The notes: generated by a model not told the origin, from the letters alone. Positions 54,375-64,000 are shown, counted from the first letter of the stretch. The stretch: 64,000 bases of DNA from Simmondsia chinensis (GCA_018398585.1 JAGTTD010000007.1:14066320-14130319); one strand, 5' to 3'. Made by a program: numbers and translations.

Positions 54375-55154
54375 TTGGAACTAGGTCCAAAATCAACTCC
54401 GCTAGATCCAATCGGCCTGAAATCAGTTGCCGTACAGATCAAGGTTCGTAATGCAATGACCTCATCAGAAGCGTCCAATGCCACTCAAGAGAGAATTGCA
54501 GTCATTGAAAAATGCCTTGACGTCATGTCTCGCACATGGCAACAAAACCGAGCAAAGGATAGGGAGGAGCAGCACCTCATCAACGAAAACCTTAGGTCGG
54601 GAATGACAGAGGTTAAAAATTCAGTAGACGCTTTGGCGGAAATCATACAAGGTCTACAACAAACAATTCAACGAATGGAGAAAAGGCCGGAGTTAGAACC
54701 CGAAATAGCACCGTTGGAACTTGTGAGGACAAGGCAACTTGAAGCCAAGAAAAATGTCATGGGTTTGTATGAACCAAATTCTCCGGAGCATGAGAACATC
54801 CTTGGCATTGACATAATCATCGTGGACAAGACACACGAAAAAGGTGTTGATATGGGCATCGTCGCGCACTCAGATGAGGAAACACATCAAGTGAATGACA
54901 ACCTTCAACCGGACCTAAGCTCAACCATGACAATAGGCAAAGTGTTGTCCATAGCCGTGCTTAGTGACCAACGGCAACATGACGATCTAATGCACAAGGA
55001 ACCGTGGCTAGGGGCAGCCAAGGACACACAACAAAAAAGGCTACAAGGTTACGTTGTCTATGCCAATGTCATGGCACGAGTTTGGGAGCGCTTCCCACGG
55101 ACTAGAATTGGCACTGAAAACGCAGCGCATCTAAACCTACCTTGTCCTGACTAG
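54375..55154 (+). CDS. RT-E Gag-like protein
   Basis: The open frame has 259 codons. The natural start may be the ATG at 54453 (MTSSEASNATQERIAVIEKC), since the earlier part looks like leader. Residues up to about 130 are heptad-like (LAEIIQGLQQTIQRMEKR), similar to the coiled-coil N-terminus of some Gypsy Gag proteins. I see no capsid motif and no zinc knuckle. The C-terminal half has no recognised domain. The leader 53814-54374 has no gene. The frame is intact, fitting a fairly young element. Confidence 0.6.
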   Translation: MELGPKSTPLDPIGLKSVAVQIKVRNAMTSSEASNATQERIAVIEKCLDVMSRTWQQNRAKDREEQHLINENLRSGMTEVKNSVDALAEIIQGLQQTIQRMEKRPELEPEIAPLELVRTRQLEAKKNVMGLYEPNSPEHENILGIDIIIVDKTHEKGVDMGIVAHSDEETHQVNDNLQPDLSSTMTIGKVLSIAVLSDQRQHDDLMHKEPWLGAAKDTQQKRLQGYVVYANVMARVWERFPRTRIGTENAAHLNLPCPD

Positions 55155-55328
55155 TCCTCAAGAAAAGGGATTGGGTAGAACTCCTTGTGTACTTAAGTAC
55201 TTAGTAGTTAATATGAGGGGGAAAAAAAATCTAAGTACTTAGTAAAAGATGCTAGTAGTATATGTACAAGGAAAATATAATGTAATAGCTAGAAATTTAA
55301 TAATGTCCTTGAGGACAAGGACAAACTG

Positions 55329-55341
55329 AAGGGGAAGGGAT
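55329..55341 (+). promoter_or_regulatory. RT-E polypurine tract
   Basis: GAAGGGGAAGGGA-type purine run abutting the 3' LTR. Confidence 0.85.
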
Positions 55342-56144
55342 TGTCACGACCCTAGCCGTGACAAGGTCAAGATAGGCTAGCAATCGAGCCAAGACATTGT
55401 CTAGGTTCTGAGCCGGGGCCTTATCGCATTCTCAAGACATGGGTAGAATTGAATGTCATGGACTGGGGAGGTTCAGATGGGCCTATGCCCAGTTCATGGC
55501 CAGGACAATGTCATGACACAGCCAAGCCGCGCCCAGGCTGTGACCTGCAGCGTCCATTGCCAGGCCAGGTTGCACCCGATAGTGTCAAGGGTACGTCTTC
55601 AGCCCTAACCGCCACATCCGGTCATCCGGTCAGCTTCCAAGGGCACGCCTCAGCTTGGAATAATCTAGAAGCAGCTGGAAGCACATGGGGGACGCTCCTC
55701 CAACCGATTTTCCCTCCAATATTTGAATAATTCCCTTTTCCCGCCTTTATTTGAATAGGTAGTTATTTTCCGCCATTTTATTCGAATATTTTTCAAATTG
55801 TATTAATCTAGGAAACTTCTAGAATTAGTTTACTAGATTGCTATAAATAGAAGGCATTAGCAATGTAATAAAAATCTATCAATCTAACAATTCAATGAAA
55901 CCAATTAAAGAATGAATCAAATGATTCTTCTTCTCATCTCAAGTGTTCTTTCTATTTCTGTCTCTCACCTAAACTCTATTTCTCTTCTCATCTAAAACCT
56001 ATCTCAATTCTTTCTCTCATCTTAATTCTAATTCTATCTCTCATCTCAAACTCTCTCTCTAAATTCTATCCTTCTCAACTCAATTTATCAATTCATGTTC
56101 CAAGTCCCATCCGAAACAAAGTCACGAATTCAAGGATCGTGACA
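55342..56144 (+). repeat. RT-E 3' LTR
   Basis: 803 bp, same length as the 5' LTR, with TATA-like gctataaatagaagg at about 55840. Confidence 0.92.
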
Positions 56145-56487
56145 TTCATTAGATTTTAGTTGTAATTTTTGGTTGTATTTTGGGCATTGTCTTCATTGTT
56201 GTGTTGGCCAACTATTCAAATGTTAGTTAGTGGGACTTGGCGCCTTAGGAGGTCGGTTTGAGTCGGTTAGAGTTAGTTGGCTAGGTTCAATGTTTCTAAT
56301 CTTGTAGAAATAAGCTCTAAGCATGTAATTTCTTCATCCAATCAATAAAATTCAGATTTTCCTTTGGAATTTCTCTCTCTTTTCTCATCTCCTTCTCTAT
56401 TTCTCATCCCCTTTCACTTCTCTTCTCATCCCAACTCTTTCTTCTACAAGGTTAGCCTTTCAATCTGAATTGGAAGCTAACAGTCCC

Positions 56488-57300
56488 ATACTTGTTTAGC
56501 AATGGGAAGGTAGTCCTCGTGATCGGCCCAAAAGTTGAAGAACTTGAAAAGAAGCCGCCTGGCCTGACGTTCCCCAAGCCCTCTAAGAACAATAGCGCTA
56601 TGATCCTAAACAAGATGCCGAGCGAGAAGCTCGGTTGATGCAACAGGGAAGTCCCGAAGCCAACCCTCATTGACAAGGCACCAATCAAGCTGCTTGAGGA
56701 TCAAATGATTATCCTCATCCCTATTGGACCATGTAAAATGAAGCCATGAAGAAGGGACAGGCATAAGCTTAGCCTCAGTAACACACTTCTGAAAGTCATC
56801 GACATGCCCAGGCTATCGCTCCTGGCCACCACATCTATCAAAGGCGCTAAGGATGGCATTGAAATCCCGAGAAGGATCCAAGGCTCACCCAAAAGACTCG
56901 AGCTAGTACTCCGAATAGTCCCATAAAGCCCGACGAGGTCCTGGCTAATTAAAGTGGTAAATAAACGTAGCAAGAAACCTCATAGCCCCAAAAAGATCAG
57001 AGATACGACAAGTAAGGAACTGATCACCTCCCTGAATGAGCTCGACTCTATATACGCCCGGGTCCCAAGCAACTATGATGCGACACCAAGAGGGGAAAAC
57101 ACCACTGAAAAGAAAGCTCCATCCATCGGCACATTGAGCAATCACCGTATTAATATCAAAAGGTTTGGTTTTGGTCTCAACCAAACCAATGACAGATAAT
57201 CAACTGGAAAATATCCAATCATGAACAGCACGAGAAGGCTTGGGGTTATTGAGCCCCCTAATGTTCCATCATCCAACCATCATGATGAAAAGAATCAGGA
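56488..57300 (-). pseudogene. LINE ORF2 endonuclease
   Basis: On the minus strand it opens near 57280 with NIRGLNNPKPSRAVHDW after two stops. It gives LVETKTK (a catalytic Glu position), DPSRDFNAILSAFD (the D-F-N motif) and SAIVLRGLGERQARRLLF with a preceding Asp-His, all typical of the APE-type endonuclease that nicks the target for LINE integration. FKFFNFWADHEDYL ends the region before RT-D. Frame changes and stops are present. Confidence 0.82.
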
Positions 57301-57446
57301 GAGAACACGGCCCACATGCTTGGCCGCATGAGTAAGTAGCGTGCTCGGGACCTCCATGGTAACCTCAATACACTGGGAAGTGGAGATGCTCGACAAACTC
57401 TCAAGCCGGTTTGATACGTCAAGGCTCGGCATGCTATCCGACCGAT

Positions 57447-58634
57447 TTAATGTATATAAGATAGGAGTAGTGACCCCATGAATGTCATCTTGGGCCACCT
57501 CCACCTCAAAGGGAACATCAGTTGCCCCCGAATCATAGACGTCATGAAGAGGAGAGGAAATGGGTAAAAAATCAGTAAGTGTCTATAGTGAAAGAAAAAC
57601 AGATCCATAATAAAAAAGAACAATACAAGTGCTAACACCCTCCTCCCTGACATCCGGGTCAACCGCCCCTCTCGGTCCGGAATCACCGACCCGGCATGGC
57701 TCAGAGAGCCCAACCGAACCCCCATCCCCTCCACATCCCGCATCAATTACAAGAGACCCAAAAACGATCGCGGGTCCAGATCCTATAGAGGAAAGCCCCT
57801 CCAAAATGGGCTCATTTCCTCTAGAGGGAGAGAGAATACTAGAAGGAAGCCCCCTCCAAAGCGGGCCCATTCCCTCTAGAGGTGGGGAGAGAGAGAGAGA
57901 GAGAGTACTAGAAGAAAGCCCCTCAAAATCGGGCTCATTCCCTCTAGGATGAGAGAAAACGTGCCCATGAGAGGGAAGCCCCTCCACAGCGGGCCCATTC
58001 CCTCTAAGACTAGTCAGAGGTGGGTCACAAGAAGGAAGCCCCTCCAATACGGGCCCATTCCCCCTATTGTAAAAAATGGGAGACTCCTAAGAGGAGAGCT
58101 CCTCCAAAGCAGGCCATTTCCTCTAGTACAAGTAGAAAATGGCTCAAGAGAGGAAAGCCCCTCCAAAACGGGCTCATTTCTTCTAGAAAAAAACAACCCC
58201 GAAGGGCAAGAGAGGCACGACCCAGCAGAAAGAGGGTGTGGCTCAGGGACAGGCCAAGGGAGGGAGAGGCGCGGCCCACGAGTACACGGCCCATTCCAAG
58301 GTCCAACAGACCCCCCGTCCCTTGTGCTCCTACTTGACCCATTACTTAGTCTAAGCCCAACACTCTCCTCAATTCTACCATCCGCAAGCCCCTCAAAGTG
58401 TGGCCCATCAAATGCACTCCCCTCAATTCCAACATCCTCAAGCCCAAGGTGTGACTCATTAGAGTTGGGTCTAGAAGGGGGATCACGCCCCACAACCCCT
58501 TTAATATCACTCCTTGGCCTAATAAAGGAAAGCCCCACCAAGTTGGGCCCATTTCCTCTTGGGCTAGTGGGAAGTGGTCCATTATTCACCATAACATCAT
58601 TTCCTTCCACCCCCTTGTGCCACCGTAGCCGTCG
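57447..58634 (-). pseudogene. LINE ORF1 proline/serine/glycine-rich linker with repeats
   Basis: On the minus strand, successive frames encode eight or nine copies of a segment like RGNEPILEGLSS or LEGMGPLWRGLP. On the plus strand the same repeat reads gaaagcccctccaaa.cgggc, starting near 57790, 57843, 57914, 57975, 58034, 58094, 58154, 58387 and 58527. Spacing is about 50-60 bp through 58190. Plant L1 ORF1 proteins usually have a disordered linker after the zinc knuckle, and here it has expanded as a minisatellite. Frame breaks are present. Confidence 0.7.
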
Positions 58635-59402
58635 CTAGAATTTTTGTCCCACCACCACCTCAGGCTGCTCGGGGAGGATGGTGACGGTGTTCAGGGTGTG
58701 ACAAGAGTGACCAAAGACCCAACACTTACGACACACTTTTGGCATACCCTCGAATTTAACTATCACTGGTATAATCTGACCATTATAGTCAACCGAGAGT
58801 CGCTTCAGGGGGTCAGTCCAAGCATCTAGTTGAACACATACATGAGCATAGCTAACCATAGTACTCTCGATTGTCGGTTGGTCCATGAAAAGGGGGTGGC
58901 CTACACCACTAGCTATTGAACTCAATGAATTCGCTGACCATAAGGAGGCTAGGAGGCTATGTAATTGGATCCAAAAGCAATCCGAGGGTGGTCATGCGAG
59001 GGAGAAAAGTTGGGTTGGCAACGCTTAAGGGAGAGATATTGCCCATTGAGGGGTCCAAGGTCCACCCATTAGTATCAGATCCGACTCAGCTATTGATTTG
59101 AATCGGAAGTAGTAAACCTCTTTATCCGCAATTACGCACTCAGGTCCTTTCAACCCCCAAAGCATCCTAGCTATGGCACCACACCGAGAGTAAGCAACAC
59201 GGCCCCCAATAATATGGCCAACAAGACATCGACCCCATTTTTCTAGACCCAGGGCTACATCGGCATCAATGATAGTAGTAACTACCTCCCCATTCACTAG
59301 CCTCGGGGGAATGAATCGAAGTGTGCCACCCAGAGGTGACAACTCAGCCATGGCGATCCAAGTTCGGATTATTGCACCCGAATCTACCATGGGGCCAACC
59401 AA
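58635..59402 (-). pseudogene. LINE ORF1, DUF4283-like and zinc knuckle
   Basis: The frame 59402-59025 encodes VGHIIGGRVAYSRCGAIARM, IADKEVYYFRFKSIAESDLI and LMGGPWTPQWAISLP, the nucleic-acid-binding DUF4283 region of plant LINE ORF1 proteins. The frame 58925-58635 gives VKFEGMPKVCRKCWVFGHSC, a zinc knuckle of the plant LINE type. A frame change separates them (about 59024-58926). ORF1 protein would coat LINE RNA. Confidence 0.8.
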
Positions 59403-59796
59403 AACAAGGCAATAAAATCAAGAAACTAATTAAGAATTGAAACAAACTTACAACAAACTCAAACCTCCAAACAATCTTACACCTTCAACCAACACATCCA
59501 CCCTCAACAATGGCGGCAAGGAAAAGAGAAAGCAACACCAAGCAAAATCAAGAAACAACTCAAGCAATCATCATCAACCCAAAATAATATGGCTCTTTTA
59601 TAGCAAAACAGAGGCCCAAGAAAGCAAGTTCACAATGATACAACCCAAGAACGACTCAATTAGCCAGAGCAAGAACAAAGAAGCAAGTAGAGGTAGAGGA
59701 TGTGTACCAAGAGTTGCTCCACAATTTAAGAAACCCAAATGATATTCAATTGAGAGAGAAGACCCCGAAGAGAGAGAAAGGGAGTTCTATATCCAT
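59403..59796 (-). other. LINE 5' leader
   Basis: This is CA- and A-rich on the plus strand (T/G-rich as transcribed). Upstream of ORF1 on the minus strand, it begins atggatatagaactccc next to the target duplication. An internal promoter would be expected here, but no motif is clear. Confidence 0.5.
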
Positions 59797-59820
59797 CATC
59801 CGTCCAAAAAAATTTTATAC

Positions 59821-60115
59821 CCATGAAATTAAGCCCACTTTGCCCCCTCACACCCTTATTTTTATCCTCTCCATCTGTTGTATATCATGGTGCCAAACAA
59901 TGATGGAATGGTATTTTTTAGACTTAAATTATAATTTCTATAATATATAAGAATACATATTTTAAATTTTACAATCTATATTATTTATTGTTGCAAAAGT
60001 AGAATTTTTAAATTTTGAAATCCAAAAACAAGAGTCCATACAGCCTAAATTAATTAAATTAATACAAAGCGAACCAAATTCCAGTGCCAAACTACTTTTG
60101 GAATCTAACAGTTTA
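59821..60115. other. AT-rich interval, no gene
   Basis: Nothing recognisable. It separates the LINE from RT-H. Confidence 0.4.
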
Positions 60116-60465
60116 TGATCCAAATCAATCAACAAATGAATCAACCAAATAAGTCACCAAATTCACAAAATCAAAGTAGTATATTGTATAAATTATAGAG
60201 TATAAGGAGATTTATATATTGTAAGGTATAAGATAAAGAAATATAGGGGAGGAAGACGAGATAAAGGGCAGAGAGAGACCCCGGGGCCGCCGGGGGGGGG
60301 GGGGGGGTTTGTTTAATTCAAATTTATTATTCATCCTCCCTCTCTTCTAGCTAAAGGTCACTATATATACAGCTAGGGGAAGGGTATAATTGAAATATAA
60401 GACTTAACCTATTTATTAATGCTTAAAGTACCCCTCATTTAACTATTATATTTTAGATTGTATCA
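60116..60465 (-). repeat. RT-H 3' LTR
   Basis: It aligns with 63373-63720, for example aatcaaagtagtat and gcctcta-type TATA sequence ctatatatacagct. A G run of about 16 ends near 60307. The minus-strand purine tract (aaaaggggcaggtat) lies at 60466-60480. Confidence 0.78.
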
Positions 60466-60813
60466 ATACCTGCCCCTTTTAAAGACAATTGTCCTCAAGG
60501 ATCATTGATACCCAAATTGTTAATCCTCTAGGATCAAACACTACAATTACAAATTTCAACCAAACAAAATTTTTTAAATTAATAGTAAAAATTATTGTAA
60601 AAGTAATCCTGAGGGAAATTTAGTAATTTCCCTTGAAATAACCCCAAACCCACACATGTTCGTTGCTTCCTCTGTGTCCTTTATAAAACCCTAACCTCAC
60701 CTTGCTCCGGCGGCAGCGTTCGGTGGATGTCCGATGGTGCGACGTCACAGCAGTAGTGGCCACACCTCCTCCTCCTTCCATTCTTCCCCACAATCTTCTT
60801 TGACAATGAATCT
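60466..60813 (-). other. RT-H interior, left of RT-I
   Basis: No gene is seen. A GC-richer patch at 60700-60770 may be a remnant of coding sequence on the minus strand. Confidence 0.35.
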
Positions 60814-61097
60814 GTTACATGTAATTAAGAGGATTAGTGATCATTAGTACATAAACAACACTTGAATAGATAATATTGTTGATTGTATTGTTCATTAGGC
60901 CTATAAAAGGTATGTATGGGCTATATTAGAAATAAGAATAAAAACACAAATATCTTCTCTTCCTCTTTCTCTCATCTTTCTCGACTCTATCTCTTTCTCT
61001 TCTAACCCTAACCCCAATCTCTATCGCTCTCTCTCTCATCTCCTTCTCTTCATCAATTCTTCATCAATTCTAGATACAATCTTAATTGATTGTATCA
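60814..61097 (+). repeat. RT-I 5' LTR
   Basis: TATA-like cctataaaaggtatg at 60900-60914, then a CT-rich region. The primer-binding site TTTGGTATCAGAT follows at 61098. Confidence 0.87.
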
Positions 61098-61319
61098 TTT
61101 GGTATCAGATTTTGGTTTTTGGCTGCGTCCTTATCGATCTGGGCTGACAACACTCGTAGCTTGTCCGAATTTTGTAAATTTGAGGCTCGATTGGAAGAAA
61201 CAGAGGTGCGAATTCAGTGCCAGATTGATGATCGGTTTTAAGGCATATGATGATTAGCAGCAATTTTTGTCTGACACTGTCGCCGATGTGTAATCACAGG
61301 TAAACGATGTTCAATCCAT

Positions 61320-62392
61320 GTGGCTTCAATTAAAGTGAATCAGACGAAGATGATGGATCTTCTATACGAGTTGTGCGCCAATCAGTTGTGTTCCACCACC
61401 AGCATCCTTCCCCGACCAGTTGATCTACCACCGCCACCGCCAACACCGACTGTACCGGTAACCACCTCGGTTTCGGTCACTGATATGAATTCAACAGCTA
61501 CATCTCAGTATCAGTTTAATACTCGTCTGTCTAAAATTGATTTCCTTCGTTTCTTGGGGGGGCGATGGTATCAAGAATTAGATATGGAAATCCAAGCAAT
61601 TTAATAATATTGGTTGTACACTGGACTCTGCAAAGGTTAAACTCGCATCGATGCATCTTGAGGATGATGCTCTTGAGTGGCATCGGGCATACCTTAAAAC
61701 ACTAACAGTGCCAATTGAGGAGGTTTCTTAGTCCGATTATCCGTGTCACTTAACTCAGAGATTTGATAACATTTACGAAAATCCAATAGCTGATTTGGTG
61801 CAATTGCAGCAAACTGGTAGTGTGTTGGAGTATCAGACTCAATTCAAATGTTTAGTGCCTTGCTTAAGTCTTTTTGAGACCTACTTGGTTTCCTGTTTTA
61901 TAACTGGCTCAACGGACTCTATTCAAATATCTGGTGTTGATGCTTCAACCTAACACGTTACAACACGCAATGAAATTAGCTTGTTTACAGGAAACTCATT
62001 TACTTTCCACTTTGTTTAAGTCCGTGGATGGTTCTTCTCGATCGACTCCCTTTCGTAATCCTTCTTCGGTGGTGCATTCTCCAGCTGTTGTGTTGGTTGT
62101 TCGTTCTTCTGTTGACTCCGGCATGGGATCTAGTAGTTTTAACCGTGAGGGCCGTACGATGTCAGTGGCTGAGATTGAAGATCGTCGGGAAAAAGACCTT
62201 TGTTTCTTTTGTAATGAATCTTTAACTCCAGGCTACATGAAAATTTGTAAAGTCAAGAACCCACAGTTAAGGATGATTTCGGGCACCGTCAACAAGCCCA
62301 CGGATGATGATCCGAGTGACTTGTTTTTGAACCCAGGCAATAGACCGTTAGCAGTCGCTCCTCCAATACCTTGGGCAATGCGCAGTGCTTGA
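61320..62392 (+). pseudogene. gag: RT-I gag pseudogene
   Basis: The frame 61320-61604 encodes a Pro-rich N-terminus and QFNTRLSKIDFLRFLGG, the capsid entry motif. In shifted frames, KVKLASMHLEDDALEWHRAY, QRFDNIYENPIADLVQLQQT and VLEYQTQF follow, with stops. The frame 61934-62392 ends the gene with CFFCNESLTPGYMKIC, a zinc knuckle whose His is Tyr. It resembles the RT-A Gag in layout. It is non-functional as it stands. Confidence 0.82.
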
Positions 62393-62492
62393 TATTGCTC
62401 TAACTGCTGCACCATCAGTGGACTTCTACGAGCTTGCTCTTCGTTTCAAGACTCTCTTCCTTATGGGAAAGGAAGTTCTCATGCGGGGGTAT

Positions 62493-62778
62493 TGTTACAT
62501 GTAATAAAGAGGATTAGTGATCATTTGTATATAAACAACACTTGAATAGATAATATTGTTGATTGTATTGTTCATTAGGCCTATAAAAGGCATGTATGGG
62601 CTAATTTTAGAAATGAGAATAAAAACACAAATATCTTCTCTTCCTCTTTCTCTCATCTTTCTCGACTCTATCTCTTTCTCTTCTAACCCTAATCCTAATC
62701 TTTATCTCTCTCTCTCTAATCTCCTTCTCTTCATTAATTCTTCATCAATTCTAGATACAATCTTAATTGATTGCATCA
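62493..62778 (+). repeat. RT-I 3' LTR
   Basis: It matches 60814-61097 with roughly 15 differences by eye. TATA-like cctataaaaggcatg is kept. Confidence 0.87.
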
Positions 62779-62783
62779 GCATC

Positions 62784-63149
62784 TCACGGATCTGGCATCC
62801 ATCTGGACATTAACGATGGTGGGAGTCGTCTTCCCTGGTGAAACGTGATGGTGGTTGGTTGCGTTGCCAAAATCGTCACTCCGTGCATGTTCACATTCGT
62901 CATTTCCTGCGCCAGATCCATCAGCTTTGGTGCTTCGATCAATGATGTTTCTGGTGGCTTCAACGTATGGTCTTGATTCATGATTGGTTTTGATGGCTTC
63001 GATGTCTCAACGGCAAGTTCTACCTTCGATTTCGACATCAAATCGTTCTCTTCTGCTTCCAACGTTGCTGCCGGCATCTCCATCACGATCGGGTGGAGCT
63101 CCGATGCTTCCACATACTCATCTAGCTTCAATTTACACTGATTTTTCAT
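62784..63149 (-). CDS. RT-H short ORF, unknown
   Basis: A minus-strand frame of 121 codons starts MKNQCKLKLDEYVEASELHP and is acidic and Pro/Thr-rich in the middle (ETSKPSKPIMNQDHTLKPPE). It follows the primer-binding site by about 200 bp, where gag would start, but has no gag motif. It may be a degraded gag N-terminus or a chance frame. Confidence 0.35.
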   Translation of the reverse strand: MKNQCKLKLDEYVEASELHPIVMEMPAATLEAEENDLMSKSKVELAVETSKPSKPIMNQDHTLKPPETSLIEAPKLMDLAQEMTNVNMHGVTILATQPTTITFHQGRRLPPSLMSRWMPDP

Positions 63150-63352
63150 GATTCACAGGTAATTGTCAAATTGTTCTCCTTTTCGTTTTTGAAAAAAAGA
63201 TTGATCCTCTTCCACTTGATTTCTAATACCTACAAATCCTTATTGCATTTTTCCTAACATTTTTTATGCTTCCTTAAGCTTCTTTTGCATATCGATGAAT
63301 TCTGCTATCATCCAGTTTATTTTGACCTCCATTGTTGATGCCGAGGAACACT

Positions 63353-63365
63353 GCTCTAATGCCAA
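63353..63365 (-). promoter_or_regulatory. RT-H primer-binding site, degenerate
   Basis: On the minus strand this reads TTGGCATTAGAGC, two changes from TTGGTATCAGAGC, seven bases from the LTR. Confidence 0.65.
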
Positions 63366-63372
63366 TTATTAT

Positions 63373-63720
63373 GATGCAAATCAATCAACCAACGAATCAA
63401 CAAAATAAATCACCAAATTCACAGAATCAAAGTAGTATAATCTATAAATTATAAAATATAGGGAAATTTGCATATTATAAGGTATAGGATAGGGAAACAT
63501 AGGGGGAGGGAGACTAGATAGAGAAAAGGGAGAGAGAGACTTAGAGAGAGAGGGAGAGAGAGAGACATTAATTTAAATTCATCATTTATTCTTCCTCTCT
63601 TCTAATCACAAGCCCCTATATATAGAGTTAGGGGAGGGATATAGTGAAAATATAAGACTTAGCCTATTTATTTATACTTAGAGTACCACTCACTTAAATA
63701 CTATATTTTAGATTGCATCA
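63373..63720 (-). repeat. RT-H 5' LTR
   Basis: Starts tgatgcaaatc, ends gattgcatca. A GA-rich stretch (63520-63570) lies in the middle, and ctatatatagag lies at about 63616. Confidence 0.78.
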
Positions 63721-64000
63721 AACCCTATTTTTGGTAATGCTTTCTTTGGAAAAGGTAAAAGGGATAAAGAGGGGAGGGTAAACAAGGGCAGGATAAGGCA
63801 TTTTTCTACTTTAGTTTGGATAAGTCTAATAAAGATGGGTTAAGGACTCGGAGGGATAGAGAAGTTATCTTTGTCTAGCACGTCTCTTTACCTCCAAATT
63901 AAGAGTAAATAAAATGGAGCAAAGGGGGATAATGGAAGGTAAATTTTTATGCCTGTTAAAAATTTGGGGATAAAGGTTTACTCTATTAGCCTATTGCCAA
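63721..64000. other. Unassigned right edge
   Basis: Purine-rich at first (ggtaaaagggataaagagggg), with no gene recognised. It may belong to another repeat cut by the window edge. Confidence 0.35.

Larger units (their letters stand above)
52996..56144 (+). mobile_element. RT-E, short gag-like LTR retrotransposon
   Basis: Two 803-bp LTRs (52996-53798 and 55342-56144) start TGTCACGAC and end GATCGTGACA. TTCAT flanks the element (52991-52995 and 56145-56149). The interior is 1543 bp with a Met-tRNA primer-binding site, one open frame and a polypurine tract. No pol is present. The LTRs differ at about 20-25 positions by eye, many of them C/T or G/A. Confidence 0.92.
47651..56482 (+). mobile_element. 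RT-D, Ty3/Gypsy element with full but broken gag-pol
   Basis: The 5' LTR is 47651-48053. The 3' LTR is 52983-52995 plus 56150-56482, split by RT-E. GTCCC flanks it (47646-47650 and 56483-56487). Domain order gag-PR-RT-RH-IN matches RT-C, and the protein segments are clearly related to RT-C (same clade, inferred Reina-like). It has fewer stops than RT-C but has lost the reverse transcriptase catalytic residues. It is inserted in the LINE between endonuclease and reverse transcriptase. Confidence 0.92.
52983..56482 (+). repeat. RT-D 3' LTR, split by RT-E
   Basis: The LTR sequence is 52983-52995 and 56150-56482. It matches the 5' LTR except for a 57-bp absence and roughly ten substitutions, one of which turns the TATA-like tgtataaataa into tgtagaaataa. 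Confidence 0.88.
44636..59820 (-). mobile_element. Full-size L1-type LINE split by RT-D
   Basis: Minus-strand order from the right is leader, ORF1, endonuclease, (RT-D), reverse transcriptase, zinc-binding C-terminus, 3' UTR, A-rich tail. The tail (aaaaaataaaa on the minus strand, near 44658) abuts a likely target duplication: 44636-44657 starts CATCCGTGAAAAAAATTT, and 59797-59820 starts CATCCGTCCAAAAAAATTTT. The copies differ slightly. Net length is about 6.3 kb, normal for plant L1. Stops and a T run in the reverse transcriptase show it is dead. Confidence 0.85.
60814..62778 (+). mobile_element. RT-I, gag-only LTR retrotransposon (TR-GAG type)
   Basis: LTRs of 284 and 286 bp (60814-61097 and 62493-62778) start TGTTACATG and end TTGATTG(T/C)ATCA. 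The flanks GAATC and GCATC are a likely target duplication with one mismatch. It has a primer-binding site, a broken gag and a purine tract (gcgggggta before 62493). There is no protease, reverse transcriptase or integrase. Total length is 1965 bp. Confidence 0.85.
60116..63720 (-). mobile_element. RT-H, small non-autonomous LTR element
   Basis: LTRs at 60116-60465 and 63373-63720 begin TGATSCAAATC and end T(T/G)CATCA or similar, making perfect inverted ends TGATGCAA/TTGCATCA in the right copy. A Met-type primer-binding site lies beside the right LTR and a purine tract beside the left, hence minus orientation. Without RT-I the interior is about 0.94 kb with one short frame and no pol. LTR divergence is high, so the element is old. 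No target duplication was found. Confidence 0.75.

Overview
This is repeat-dense DNA from a flowering plant, most likely a eudicot. The evidence is plant-type Ty3/Gypsy and Ty1/Copia LTR retrotransposons, a plant L1 LINE whose ORF1 has DUF4283-like and zinc-knuckle segments, Mutator-type MITEs, and two SINEs that join a plant 5S rRNA head to an Au/Angio-type SINE tail. I find no intact host gene, tRNA gene or functional rRNA gene. The species cannot be named from the sequence.

Layout. 1-2850: a decayed minus-strand LTR element (TE-1) whose gag is split by a 5S-headed SINE. 2850-26800: a tandem array of about 2.5 kb units carrying the 3' part of an unidentified Ser/Pro-rich gene. The first unit is split by a four-level nest. 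RT-A (5266-19772, TSD TTAGT) contains RT-B (8015-19020, minus strand, flanked by TTAA), and RT-B contains RT-C (12673-18179, TSD CAAAC). 26800-29254: mostly unassigned, with a second 5S-headed SINE. 29255-39860: a decayed Copia element split by an Athila-like gag-pro element RT-F (29751-38277), whose 3' LTR carries a solo LTR (35450-36956). 40212-43262: a decayed minus-strand Gypsy element RT-G. 44658-59796: a minus-strand L1-type LINE of about 6.3 kb net. It is split by Gypsy RT-D (47651-56482, TSD GTCCC), whose 3' LTR is split by the short element RT-E (52996-56144, TSD TTCAT). 60116-63720: a small minus-strand LTR element RT-H holding a gag-only element RT-I (60814-62778).

Many elements look non-autonomous. 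RT-A, RT-E, RT-F and RT-I keep gag or gag-pro without reverse transcriptase. RT-B keeps only a zinc-knuckle gag part and a chromodomain-like tail, separated by about 3 kb of GC-rich repeats where pol would be. They would depend on partners for reverse transcription and integration. RT-C and RT-D carry a full gag-pol order but are broken by stops, frameshifts and lost catalytic residues, so neither looks able to supply those functions.

The most interesting items are the 5S-headed SINE family (one copy with a duplicated body), the repeat-for-pol architecture of RT-B, the tandem pseudogene array with a surviving reading frame, an inverted LTR clock between RT-B and RT-C, and loss of all three reverse transcriptase aspartates in RT-D. 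All alignments and difference counts were made by eye.
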